Below, piece after piece: positions 1 to 11,375 of a stretch of 64,000 nucleotides of DNA. The position numbers and the translations under genes are program-made. Position 1 is the stretch's first letter; each line of letters starts with the position of its first letter. Under the pieces are notes generated by a model. It saw nothing but the letters and a program-made list of their open reading frames with translations. It searched no databases and was not told the DNA's origin. The DNA comes from Phallusia fumigata. Lineage: Eukaryota > Chordata > Ascidiacea > Phlebobranchia > Ascidiidae. The stretch lies in assembly GCA_008931825.1 (NCBI GenBank), contig QXVZ01013980.1:150865-214864 (forward strand), given 5' to 3'.

Positions 1-2215
1 CTGATATTTACGAGTCTCTTACAATTCACGCCTTGATCTGAACTACAAAATCAAAATTTCCAGAATCGCGATAACTTCCCCAACTCGGTTTTTCTGAACC
101 ACATTTTGCTTAACTACACTTACTGCCGGGAAACTATTTATCTGCGAAACCATCGTACCAGAATTCACCTCCTTAACACTTGATGCAATATTGAAGACCT
201 TCTGTTCAAACGTCGTTGCGCAACGTATGAAAAATTCATCTACGACACAAAAGCACCTTTCCGCTTCCACACGTCAAGTCATTCTTACAACATAATGCCC
301 TTCTGTGACGACGCTGCTCTGTGACGTAGCGAGGTAACTCCAGGTATTTTAGGAAGTTTTTTATAGATCGCATGTGGCAGTTAACAGTAAACTTGTCAAA
401 AACGTACAATTGCAAACCCTATTGAGCATTTTGGATTTTAGGTGAAATAAAAAACTTTGGCATATTTTTTCTTTAACGCAACTGTCACAAAAAAACAAAA
501 AACTGATGACAAGGCAGAAACGCCCCCTATTAAAACGACATTATAAACTCCATACGTTTAGTTTAAGATGTTTAGGTATTGTTTTTAGGGCACTCAACGT
601 CTAAAACAAATCGTCGCTACCTCCACAAACGCATCAGTCCCTTGTACTGACTTTGGGCTACATTGCTCCAGCCCAGTTTTCCCTGATTACATAAGCCCAA
701 GGTAATAACCTCCAATTCAAAATAGAAAATGCTCTGACGAAACAGCAATGATGACTAATGCACAACCAAACACTCTATCGACCACATAAACCAACGCAAT
801 CTTGAGACGTCAACAAATCACGGTCTGATGATTGAGTGGTAGGGGGCGAATGGGCTTCTATAGTTTTTACTGAATTCCCTCAAGACCTTGGCATCCGGAA
901 AAGATCAATATTTAGAGAACATAATCAGCCATAATCGACAGGCCAAAGCCACTTACAACCTTCAAAAGCAATTGCTAACCTGCTGTTGTACAAAGGTCAG
1001 ATATTGAACAACGATCTCTCGAAGTAAAATGTTAATTTGGTCGCAAAACAATGGTTTAAGGTTTGGGGATTTAATACTTGCAAAAAATACACTTGAGAAA
1101 ATATGCTTTTCGTTAAACCATGATCTAAAAAAAAACAAGAAAAGGCCGAAATAAGTCGCTTGAAACAAGACTGCATCATGTGGATAACGTGTATTCAATT
1201 TGTTAGCGAGATATTATTTTTGTGGAAAACATGCCGAAGTAGTGATGTGAGAATTGTAGACATATTAGTTTGGTTTTAAAACCATGCATAATTTTATTTT
1301 GAAATTAAGAATTATTACATTGACGGAACCCGCAAGAGACTTGATGCTCGTTCACAATTAAAACTTGCTCTGTGGCGCCCACGTCCGGTCGCTACGTTTC
1401 ATTTTGTTATGTACACTGAAAATTGTGTTTCAACTGAGTGTTGGAATTACTTTCGAATCGACGGGGAGGTTGAGCTGATAGTATTTAAGCAGCGACCTGT
1501 TTCTTTTACAAAATAAATGAGAACTAAAAAATATTAAAAAAAAATTTAGGTGTTCTTTGGTCAAACTTGGTGCCAATCTAAATTGGTGGAGCTTTTTTTC
1601 AAACAAAAATTATTACACAAGAAACTAAAATACCCAGTCGTTAATTTGTAACATTTGCAACTTACAACTTTTACACGTGTAATACCCGAATGGCGAAACT
1701 CGACTGGATGCTTTGTGATAATAACTGATGAGTGCACTCAACTAAACACTCAACCAATACTCATCGAATACTTCACTCTCGACGCTTTTTTGTGAAACGT
1801 GTCAGACTGAAATTGACAAAGTTACACAGCACTTTTGTCAGTGTCACAAAAGGTGCTGATATTTACACTGAAGGTGTTGGTATGTCAAATACTAGTTTTT
1901 GCCGAGGACCCTAAAACTGCAGATTGTTACACCGAAGCTATTAAACTGTTATCAGAATTGCAACCTGTATTATAACAGAATTCAATTTCAGGAGACTGTG
2001 ATTTATTGTCCAACATTTCAGTTACAATGGATACCCTACAACGGTTTTTTTAGAAATAAACAATGACAAAAATATTTGGCGAATTTTGTGTATTTGGACT
2101 TTTTCGCAGTTCATTAGTATGGTGGTTTCCGCTGTGATTCTACGTAAAATTGAGGCAAAAAATGCGTTTCAGCAGTTAGAACTGTAAAAACTGCATGTTC
2201 CGATGGGACTGAAAG
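1..2215. other. No gene recognised
   Basis: This stretch lies upstream of the FKBP-like gene. It is AT-rich with short open frames only. The longest on the minus strand (about 43-270) lacks an ATG at its beginning, so it could be at most an internal exon of a gene running off the left edge. No repeat, RNA gene or domain was recognised. A TTTCAG acceptor-like site shortly before the FKBP ATG could be a 5' UTR splice or spliced-leader acceptor, but this is not established. Confidence 0.4.
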
Positions 2216-5200
2216 ATGGGAAAGGCCAAGAAGAGGAAGGATGTAAATACCACCAGTAAATCAAACCAACAAAAAACTATCAACAAGAAAAAAACAGAGG
2301 TTGAGAAAGCCAGAAAAGATGTTGACAAACAAACGTGAGTTGGCCGAAATGTTATTCAGTTACAAACATTCCCACATGAGAACGCACCTTAACTCTATTC
2401 GACCTTTTCACAGGAAGACTCCCGCGGATGACAAAATCGGAGGAATATCAAATCGTTTCATGCTAGTCGCCATATGTTTAGTAGTTGCATCTATCGTCAT
2501 CTACGTTATAATGGACGCGCAAACATCACGTGAGCATCCGTAAGTAGTGACGCAACCGGATGTTTTTATCTGTTGCTTTGATATATTTAAGTGGTTTACC
2601 CGTTTTGCAGTTTACAATTTCGTGTCGTGAAACCCGATGTCGAGTTAGCAGAAATTAAACCCACGAAGGAAGAAAATTTACCAACACCAAACTTAGAACC
2701 TAGCGTAACAGAAACATATTCTAACAAGACAAAGGACGACAAAGGAAAAGAGCCCGACGCCTCACATGGTACGACAAAAACACTTTCAGACGTCACACCC
2801 AAAGCCAAAGAAACAGAACCTGACGTCACATCTGATATCAAAGAAACAGAACTTGATGTCATGCCTGACGTCAAAGAAACTGAACTTGACGTCACGCCTG
2901 ATGACAAAGAAACAGAACTTGACGTCACACCTGATGCCCAAGCAATAGAACTTGACGTCACGCCTGATGTCAAAGCAACAGAACCTTGCGTCACACCTGA
3001 TGCCAAAGAAACTGAACTTGACTTCATTCCTGATGTCAAAGAAACAAAACCTGACGTCACGCCTGATGTCGAAGAAATAGAACCTGACGTCACTCTTGAT
3101 GCCCAAGAAACAGAACGTGACGTCATGCCTGATGTCAAAGAAACAGAACGTGACGCCACTCTTGATGTCAAAGAAAAAGAACTTAACGTCACACCTGATG
3201 CCCAAAAAACAGAAGTCGACGTCACCCCTGATGACAAAGAAACAGAAATTGACGTCACACCTGATGTCAAAGAAACAGAACTTGACGTCATACCTGATGC
3301 AGAAGAAATAGAAATTGACGTCACACCTGATGTCAAAGAAACAGAACCTGACGTCATACCTGATGTCAAAGAAACAGAACGTGACGTCACGCCTGATGGG
3401 AAAGAAACAGAACTTGACGTCACACCTGACGTCAAAGAAACTGAACTTGACGTCACACCTGATGTTAAAGAAACAGAACTTGACGTCACCCCTGATGACA
3501 AAGAAAAAGAACCTGACGTCATACTTGATGCCCAAAAAACAGAACATGACGTTACCCATGATGTCAAAGAAACTGAACTTGACGTCACACCTGACGTCAA
3601 AGAAACTGAACGTGACGTCACACCTGATGCCCAAGAAACAGAAATTGACGTCACCCCTGATGACAAAGAAAAAGAACCTGACGTCACACTTGATGCCCAA
3701 GAAACAGAACTAGACGTCACCCCTGATGACAAAGAAAAAAAACCTGAAGTCACAGTTGATGCCCAAGAAACAGAACATGACGTCACACCTGATGTCAAAG
3801 AAACAGAACTTAACGTCACACCTGACGTCAAAGAAACTGAACGTGACGTCACACCTGATGCCCAAGAAACAGAAATTGACGTCACCCATGATGACAAAGA
3901 AAAAGAACCTGACGTCATACTTGATGCCCAAGAAACAGAACTCGACGTCACCCCTGATGACAAAGAAAAAGAACCTGACGTCACAGTTGATGCCCAAGAA
4001 ACAGAGCATGACGTCACACCTGATGTCAAAGAAACAGAACTTAACGTCACAGTTGATGCCCAAGAAACAGAACTTGACGTCACGCCTGATGCCCAAGAAA
4101 CAGAACTTGACGTCACACCTAATGTCAAAGAAACAGAACTTGACGTAATACCTGATGTCGAAGAAACAGAACTTGGCGTCACACCTGATGTCAAAGAAAC
4201 AGAGCCTGACGTCATACCTGATGTCGAAGAAACAGAACTTGGCGTCACACCTGATGGGAAAGAAACAGAGCCTCACGTCACACCTGTTGTCAAAGAAACA
4301 GAACTTGACGTCATGGAACCAGAGTCGAACGCAACAGAAAAAGTCCATACGTCACAAAACAACGTGGAAGAAAAAGTTTCACTGGAAGCAAAGATAACTA
4401 AAAGTGCGGAAGCAACGAACGTTACAGGTATAAACACACTAAAACTAAACTTTTCCATTTTAGTCGAAACTGTATATAATCGCATAATATCTAAATCACA
4501 GGCCAAAATTATCAACAATATCTTTTACAAACCTACAAAAAACTCTAACTTTGTCATGAGTTCAGTAGATGACGACAATGGAGATATGGTGGAAGAAGAC
4601 GTGAATGATGACGAAACAGAAGAATTGGATGGTGTCACTGATGACGACTCTGATGATGAAGATGATGATGTAGATGATGATGAAGTTGCTACGGAGGGTG
4701 ACCTTGAAGAAGATTTGAGGTGATCTATTTCTTAAACGTAAAGTGTAGAAAAGGGAATCTCGTCCAGGGCTACCCTTACCCCTTGGGGGAACGAGATTTG
4801 TTTCCAGGGGTACTAAATCATTGGACCAATTGAACTAAAACTTCCGAACAAAAATTGTTGGTTTTTTAAACATGGAAACAATAAATACTTTCCAGAAATT
4901 ACAGAAGGAGGTACGAGAAGGGGTTGGTGAATTCAAAGGGATACCGACAGGAAAACGAACCACTGGTTTAGAAGGAAAATGGCGTTTTTCTCTATTTTGC
5001 ATACTCCATTGATTTGCAGATACATCGAAGTTACAAAAGGTGTTCGAAAACTAGTGGTGCGAAACGGAATCGGAAAACCACCAAAACGCGGTGATGTCGT
5101 CACATTCCATTGTGACGCGTTTGTTGACAAATTTCCACGCAAAAAGTTTTGGAGCACGAAAGAGTTGGGGCAAAGGCCGTTTACATTTGCAGTGGGAATG

Positions 5201-6209
5201 AAACAAGTTATTAAAGGTGAGGATGGGTGGTAAGGCGACTTTGCACGCTCAAAGCGGGACGACCAAAAATATAACAGGCCGCCCACATTGGGTACAGAAC
5301 AATTGGACCGCATTTAAAGTTTTTTTTAACTGCGTATCCGCCACCGTCAAAGAGAAAAACGCTACACTGCGTCTCTTTGAACTTAAAAATAAGTGAAGGA
5401 CTTTATTTGCCTGTTACTCTTTGTAATGAAACGTGAAAAAAATACGACAATATAACGTTCACCCAATGTTCTACCAACCCCCGTTTGTACCCTACCGTGG
5501 GTGGTTTTGGATGCACTAACTGGTATAGGTGTTTAAAATGTATATAACTGGACTTCACCTTAGGACTTGCCTAGATCTCTTAAATAACTTGAACCCAAGC
5601 TAATAATTTCACTCAATATTTGCTTTTTTAGGTTGGGATGAGGGAGCGGCTTCCATGCGATTGTACGAAAAAAGCAAATTAAAAATTAGTTCCGAGAAAG
5701 CTTATGGGAAATTCGGCTTCGAAGCTTGGGCATATCCTTTACTTTTGTTACATTCAAAACAGTGGTCATTACTACTTGCCTCGTATATAACTCTTACGTT
5801 TCCTGCCCAAGATCTTAGCTTATTAGCAGTGACCTAAAGTTTAAAGAGAGTCAAAAGTGTTCGATTTGAGACACCTTCTCTGGAACCAGAGAACAACACG
5901 GTGTGGGAATATTAATAGAAAAGAACAATTTTTGTTCGAAAAGCCTGTTTTAAAATTGGGAAACTGTTTTACTTCGAATCAAGTCACAAGTGTGGCTAGT
6001 TTTAATTAACAGAAAGCAAATCAGTAAAAATCGAGTTTAACAGTTTTAACTGGCAATATTAAAGGTAAATAGACGAATATTTCGCCTTACAGCAACATTC
6101 GTTTTGCTATGTCATGACCTTAACACCATTTTTTCACACTATTCCTCCACACGCGGATCTGCTTCTCGAAATGGAAATCATCGACATCAAGGTGAAGCGG
6201 GTCATGTAG
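2216..6209 (+). CDS. Membrane-anchored FKBP-domain protein with long acidic repeat region
   Basis: Seven exons fit: 2216-2334, 2414-2539, 2611-4719, 4896-4910, 5020-5216, 5632-5731 and 6140-6209, giving 911 codons plus stop. The Lys-rich N-terminus starts MGKAKKRKD. A hydrophobic segment at residues 55-73 (FMLVAICLVVASIVIYVIM) would act as a type II signal anchor. Forty-six 11-residue acidic repeats span residues about 142-647, followed by an Asp/Glu-rich stretch and a C-terminal FKBP fold from about residue 790. FKBP hallmarks are KRGDVV, the core Trp in IKGWDEG, KAYG, and AIPPHADLLLE. Against FKBP12, the Tyr26 position reads Cys and Asp37 reads Trp, so prolyl isomerase activity may be weak. 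The layout recalls ER or sarcoplasmic membrane proteins with acidic luminal arms (junctin, ASPH); that role is inference. The 15-nt exon 4 is uncertain (a 6-nt version also keeps frame), and a 75-nt intron from about 4427 is possible. Confidence 0.82.
2789..4306 (+). repeat. Coding minisatellite, 46 units of 33 bp
   Basis: Units of exactly 33 bp encode a consensus of DVTPDVKETEL with variants such as DVTPDDKEKEP and DVTPDAQETEL. Most units carry the palindrome TGACGTCA or a one-base variant. Units 25-31 and 32-38 match one another position by position, so the array also has a seven-unit (231 bp) higher-order period. Because 33 is a multiple of three, other frames and the antisense strand also stay open for long distances; these are shadows. 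Confidence 0.95.
5732..6139 (+). other. Predicted U12-type AT-AC intron in the FKBP gene
   Basis: No usable GT donor or AG acceptor joins the two halves of the FKBP fold here. The intron can instead begin with ATATCCTTT, the classic U12 5' splice site, and end in CAC, with the branch-point-like CCTTAAC about 16 nt before the 3' end. This joins GFEAWA to IPPHADLLLE in frame, as the FKBP family requires, and the whole gene then sums to an intact reading frame. Confidence 0.8.
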
Positions 6210-7606
6210 AATACCACGTGATCGTGGCGTCACACATATCGATCGCGAAATTGGAGTCGTTGGTGGGAAAATGTTTTGCAACCTGCGGCGAAAAAGCTGG
6301 ACATACCAAACATTAATCAGGATAGTTTAAATACTGAAGTTAGTTTTGAAGGAGGCAAAGGACCGGGCTTTCAACGAAAAAAATGCCCAATGAAAAACAA
6401 AAATTTGTCCTTGTTACTGGAAGTACTCGCAGAAGAATAGGCTTTGTAATCAGACGTGTGTATGGTTATGGTTTCAAACCAACGTCGTAAAATAAATGCT
6501 CACAAGTCGCTTTAACAAACGAGGGTGATTGTTTTCGTTGTCATTTGCACCTCGCTGCCAAAGTATGCTCAATAAAACCTGTGTTGTACTTTCACTGCTG
6601 TTATTCAAGGAAAAAGATTGTGAACCGAAATAATGAATGGTGCAGAAAATCTGAACACTGCTTTTTTAGACACACAACTTCATGATTTTTTTTTCATTTT
6701 AGTCCATGCTTGTACAAAAACTCAGTGTAACATAAATACTAGACACTGGTTTGCTTTGGTTGCAACCAAGCAAAACAAGAACCTTTTCTTAAAATGGTGT
6801 ACAAGAATGGAAATAATACTGGCACATTCCAACAAATATCAACTATAAGAAACATCAAAAACTCAGTGAAATCCTCTTCACACAAATTGACAGTTCAACA
6901 GAATATTATAGAAGTGCAAGCAATAGGCATACAAAATGATTGGCAGTATATTTGGTCCAGATGTGAGCACCACAGTTAAAACAGGTCTTTTGTGTGATCA
7001 TAGGGAAAATCTACACATTGATTTAACAAATACTAGCCAGAATTTTTTTTATCCTACTTGGACTCCCAAAGTCCATTTTAATCTTTGTAGCTAAGTTTCA
7101 TATTTAAACAATGTTACTAAAATTTGTTTTTGAACGGGAAATTTTGGAAAGGTGTTGGCATTGGTTTTCGGACATTTTATCATGTTTTCGTTTTTTTGAT
7201 AAAAGTCGACTTTTTGAGCCTTTGAAAAAAATCAGAATGATGACCTTAAGTACTCCGAATCCCAAGAGTCAGAGTTGGCATCCTAGTAATACTCGGGAGG
7301 CGGAGTTGGATCTATACCTTCCTACCCTGCAACCCTGAATTTAACGCATGAAAACCAGATGATTTGGATAAACTAAATATAATAGCTTTGGGCAACAGCT
7401 TTAGGTATTTTTATCCACTTTTAAACATTTGAAAATGAATTAGAAATATATAAACTACAAAGGAAATAGCTTCTTTGGCATCAGCAGCAAATTTACAAGA
7501 AAAGTCATTAGCAGTTCAAGTTTGACGTTTCAAAAATTCAAAAAATTAAAAGGCAAAACAAGTCTGCAATAATTGGAGTTGGGAATTTACCAAAGATGTT
7601 TTTTCA
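6210..7606. other. Intergenic, no gene recognised
   Basis: This lies between the plus-strand FKBP gene and the 3' end of MOSMO on the minus strand, so it should contain both 3' UTRs. No exon, repeat or RNA gene could be supported. Confidence 0.4.
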
Positions 7607-9584
7607 TCACAAGATGACATGGTCAACATCAGCCAGTGATGGCATACAAATTCTGCCAGCAAACAGAATCCCAATCACACAGAAGAATATGGACATTGTA
7701 AAAAGTACATACGAACTTCCCACATGTGCTTGGTTTGGAAGACGAAAAGCTTGACCTCCGACATGGTCGTTGTGGAAACCGGCGGGAAACAGCAGACACG
7801 ATAAACACATCAGCGTTACTATAGCAACAAGAACCTTTTTAAGGAAAACTGTACTAAGCTATACTGCTACTATGTGAAACATCTGTTTCACAAAGGTGAA
7901 TATATTACAGTTTAAAAATATCATGCAGTTGTGGCAATCAACTAATAATATAAACTTTGGTTGTCTATTACCTGAACAAACATACCATGCAACATAAGTA
8001 ATACTTTATGACATACTGCATTTTTTCTTAACTTCATATCCACATAAAATTAGATTGGCTATTAAAGTTTTGATTAGTGTCTGATGTTCAAGAATTTCTC
8101 TGACAGTTGAAGCAAAACCTTGCAACAGCAGGACACAAATTAATTTTTAATCAATGCAAAACATCAAACATGCATGACATGCAGTTTTCTTGCAATTTTG
8201 CAGCCAAGCCAAAAAATTGGTTTCAGTGTTAGCAGTGTTAAATTTTCAGGCACATAATTCTAGGTTGGAGCTGCAACATGAAAACATGCACCATTTAAGG
8301 ACAACAGCACATCTGCATCATCAACGAAGATTACCTACCCTCATCTGTTCAGTAGCCATATTCGCATTGGCATCATAAGAATGCACCAGCCTGAGCATGA
8401 GAGAATAATGGCAAACACCCACAAAAGTTTGTATGAATCTCCCAAGTTCCATAGCTCAGGTAACTTAAATGGTTCGCCGCCGATCGCGATTTGTCGAAAT
8501 CCGATTGGAAAAAGCATACCAACATGACATAAACAACCAACTGGTGGCAACAAAAATTATGAGAAGATTAGTAGAAAGTAATAATTGTGTTGTAAGATAA
8601 ATTAAAATAAATGCATTTTTGTTTAACACGTTCACAGTCAACTACAAGTTGTCTCATAGTTGGCAACTTGCTAGTTTTACCAGATGTGGGTTCTATATAT
8701 ACTCAAGAAAAATCTATTGAATGATAACACTATAAAATAGTTTGTTAAAAGGTTATTTAACATTTGGTATCGCTACATATTTGGATGCTTGCATATTTTG
8801 TTGCCAAGAAAGGGTATAAAAACAATGTTGTAAACAAAATTTGCTAAATAAAATAAAGTAAAGTAGCATAAATTAGAGATGTAAACAAATACAGATCATA
8901 ATTGTTAGTACAGAGTGATACAATTAAAGAAACCTTGCTCTTACTTGCAACAAAGGCGGCCCATCTTGCGTATATCAGCATTGAACGATACCAGTGTGAT
9001 GAAACAATTAGACAACAAGTAATAGCAAGAAAGACAATCCCCAGTACGAGGAACAATAAAGTTCCAATCCATTCGCCAGGTAAATTGGGTGAGAAACAAG
9101 TTCGGTTGCGACCATATATTGTCTGACATTGTTTTGTGAGACCCAAAGTGATAGCTCCTGGAGCAAGTAGAAAATAATTAAATAAAAATGTTTATTCACC
9201 CACAATTTCTTTTTAGCTTTTACACTTACACCACCCTAAAAGCGTTTTTACATGATGTTTTAAGCTAACAAGCTTTCTACTGTTAGTGATGAAACTGTAC
9301 ACATTTAAAAATTATTTGACAAAAAAACTTTGTTTCCACAGCAATGAACCTAATCATCATAAAACTGAAAAGCAGCTTCTAATCATGTTTTGTATTTGGT
9401 TTAAACAGATGTGCCTCTTAAAAATAAATGGTAATGAGTTCTAAAATAACAATGTTAGTGTTATTTAACATAGTTCACCTGCATCTGCACCAGTGTTAAT
9501 CCAGTCAGGATGTGCAAGGCTTGCCACAGCAAAAACCTCTGATGTTATGAACAGCAATCCAGATATGATTGTCAATTTGTCCAT
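7607..9584 (-). CDS. MOSMO: Modulator of Smoothened (MOSMO), four-pass membrane protein
   Basis: The exons are 9479-9584, 8945-9157 and 7607-7818, giving 176 residues (human MOSMO is about 167). Exon 1 encodes MDKLTIISGLLF and ends in DWINTGADAG. Exon 2 encodes QCQTIYGRNRTC, the extracellular loop with its two Cys, then the second membrane helix and SHWYRSMLIYARW. Exon 3 encodes LLFPAGFHNDHVGGQAF, then VGSSYVLF, the last helix and LFAGRICMP. Each block matches recalled vertebrate MOSMO closely. Known role: with MEGF8 and MGRN1 it lowers Smoothened at the cell surface and so damps Hedgehog signalling. A second, alternative last exon lies in intron 2 at 8341-8540. Confidence 0.93.
8341..8540 (-). 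CDS. MOSMO: Alternative last exon of MOSMO
   Basis: This lies between MOSMO exon 2 and the conserved exon 3. It has a good acceptor (GCCACCAG), the same entry phase, and its own stop. It encodes the same part of the protein in diverged form: MLFPIGF, then GGEPFKLPELWNLGDSY, then a helix (WVFAIILSCSGW) and WLLNR at the end. Spliced to exons 1-2 it gives a 172-residue protein. The loop motif GGxxxxLP is kept while the last helix and the C-terminus differ, suggesting an old exon duplication giving two isoforms. Expression cannot be judged from sequence. Confidence 0.8.
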
Positions 9585-10160
9585 ACTTCACAACTTAAAA
9601 CAACTACATACTTTTTATCTTGTGTACAAAACATTTATCAAAAACCTAATAAAATGTATGATTAAAAATTGTATTGCATCAACTGGAAATGTTTAAACTC
9701 TCAGCACATTAGATGACAAAAAATACATACATGAAGGCATATGTGTCAATTTTTTAGCAAATTTTTTCGTACCCCAACCACCTGGGTAACGACGCCTATA
9801 TATAAAGGAAAATATAATTCGACTGCATTCTCTGAAACTTGATTATTTTGATGTATGAAAGGCTAAAAACAACTGAAACAAGAATATGATGTGCCCAAAC
9901 CAAATATAAAGGGGTAATAAATGTATTAACGCACATTTTTTCAAAACAGGTAATTTGCTACAACTGCTCAGAAAAACAAAAGCTAGTAAAAATTTTGCAT
10001 AGCGATAATAAAAATTGTTTGTACGACACAACAAAAACATAAATAATTATTCTAAAAATGCTACACTGGCAAAACAGTGATTATAAATCAGAACTTGTCA
10101 TGGATTTCAAATAAGCATTCACAATTATTAGCACCTCAGCAAGCATTAGCTTTATTAAAT
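9585..10160. other. MOSMO upstream region and SUGCT 3' flank
   Basis: This is AT-rich with no supported gene. A TTTATT (AATAAA on the minus strand) at 10151-10156 sits just after the SUGCT stop codon and is a plausible poly(A) signal for that gene. The rest should hold the MOSMO promoter. Confidence 0.45.
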
Positions 10161-11375
10161 CTATTCTAACACTATTTTTTTATCTAAGAGTTCAGTGACA
10201 TCAGCATCACTGCAATCTGCCAACTCCTTTAACACTTCTCTTGTATGTTGCCCTAACAACGGAGGTGGATTGGCATTGTTGTTACTCTCTTTATTACCGT
10301 ACTTCACTGGGGTTCCAGGCATATGAACCGTTTGATTAATTCCAGGGTGGTCCATTTCCATGATCATATTGTTGTGCAGTACTTGTGGGTTAGAAAATGT
10401 CTCACCCATGTTATTTATGGGTCCATATGGGATACCACTTCCCTCCAGCAGGTTGAGCCATTCGTCTCGAGTTTTTCCCTCAAATTTTGTCGCTAAAATT
10501 TCTATGAGCTCTTCTCGATTTGCTAATCGATCTTCATTGTTTAAAAACTTTGGACTTTCCGACAAATTTAAACAACCAAGGATTTTACAAAGAACCTTAA
10601 ACTGTTTATTGTTGCCACCACCGATTGTGAGAAACAATCCATCCTTGGATTTGAATGCTTGATATGGAACTATAGTTGGATGTGCTGTCCCCCAGCGACG
10701 AGCTTCAATGTTACAGTTAAGATAACTTGCCGCAACATGACTTAGCACAGCAACTTGAGTTGAAAGCAAATCACAGTCAATTTTTTCACCCACCCCAGTT
10801 AGTTCTTTCTGTCTTAATGCAGCTAGTACAGCACCATGCGCAAGCAAACCAGTGGCTATATCTGTCACAGCCACCCCAACTTTACAAGGGTCGCCGTTTT
10901 GTGGCCCAGTAATGTTGACCAAACCACCCATCGACGCTGCAATGACATCGTACCCTGCACGGTCAGCTAAAGGACCATCAGGACCAAAACCAGATATGGA
11001 GCAGTACACAAGGCCCTTGTTAAGCTTCTTCAGTTCTTTGTAACCCATTCCCATCGTATCCAGCTTTCCCGGTAAAAAGTTCTCAATTAATATGTCACTT
11101 TTCTTGACCAAACGATGCAGTATTTCTAATCCTTGTGGTTGTTTCATATTAATAGCAACACTTCGTTTGTTTCGATTTACAGACATAAAGTAAACACTCT
11201 CTGTGCCTATGAATGGAGGGCCCCAGAAGCGAGTGTCATCACCACCATTGGGGCTTTCAATCTTGATCACATCAGCCCCCATGTCCCCAAAAATCATCGT
11301 GGCAAAGGGACCGGCTAAAATTCGGGTCATGTCAAGTACCCGTATCCCTCTTAATATTCCTTTCATTGGAGGCAT
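10161..11375 (-). CDS. SUGCT: Succinyl-CoA:glutarate CoA-transferase-like (CoA-transferase family III)
   Basis: A single open exon gives about 404 residues from MPPMKGILRGIRVLDMTR. Family III (CaiB/BaiF) signatures run in order: RILAGPFATMIFGDMGADVI near the N-terminus, NRNKRSVAINMK, SGFGPDGP, AGYDVIAASMGGL, and VAVTDIATG, whose Asp (about residue 172) matches the acyl-accepting catalytic Asp of the family. The closest recalled relative is SUGCT (C7orf10), the mitochondrial enzyme that moves CoA from succinyl-CoA to glutarate. No mitochondrial presequence is seen. CCTGTTAG just upstream of the ATG looks like a splice acceptor, so a short upstream exon with the targeting signal may exist. It lies in tandem with PEX3. 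Confidence 0.88.
   Translation of the reverse strand: MPPMKGILRGIRVLDMTRILAGPFATMIFGDMGADVIKIESPNGGDDTRFWGPPFIGTESVYFMSVNRNKRSVAINMKQPQGLEILHRLVKKSDILIENFLPGKLDTMGMGYKELKKLNKGLVYCSISGFGPDGPLADRAGYDVIAASMGGLVNITGPQNGDPCKVGVAVTDIATGLLAHGAVLAALRQKELTGVGEKIDCDLLSTQVAVLSHVAASYLNCNIEARRWGTAHPTIVPYQAFKSKDGLFLTIGGGNNKQFKVLCKILGCLNLSESPKFLNNEDRLANREELIEILATKFEGKTRDEWLNLLEGSGIPYGPINNMGETFSNPQVLHNNMIMEMDHPGINQTVHMPGTPVKYGNKESNNNANPPPLLGQHTREVLKELADCSDADVTELLDKKIVLE

Noticed and set aside
43-270. Minus-strand open frame at the left edge
   Set aside because: No ATG at its head, a stop just upstream in frame, and no recognised domain; too weak to call.
2596-4248. Long antisense open frame (about 550 codons) and other-frame open runs over the minisatellite
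   Set aside because: They follow from the 33-bp unit being a multiple of three; their products are simple repeats with no start context, and the sense frame continues into supported exons.
2789-4306. CRISPR-like regular repeats
   Set aside because: Units abut without unique spacers, the array is coding, and the window is eukaryotic.
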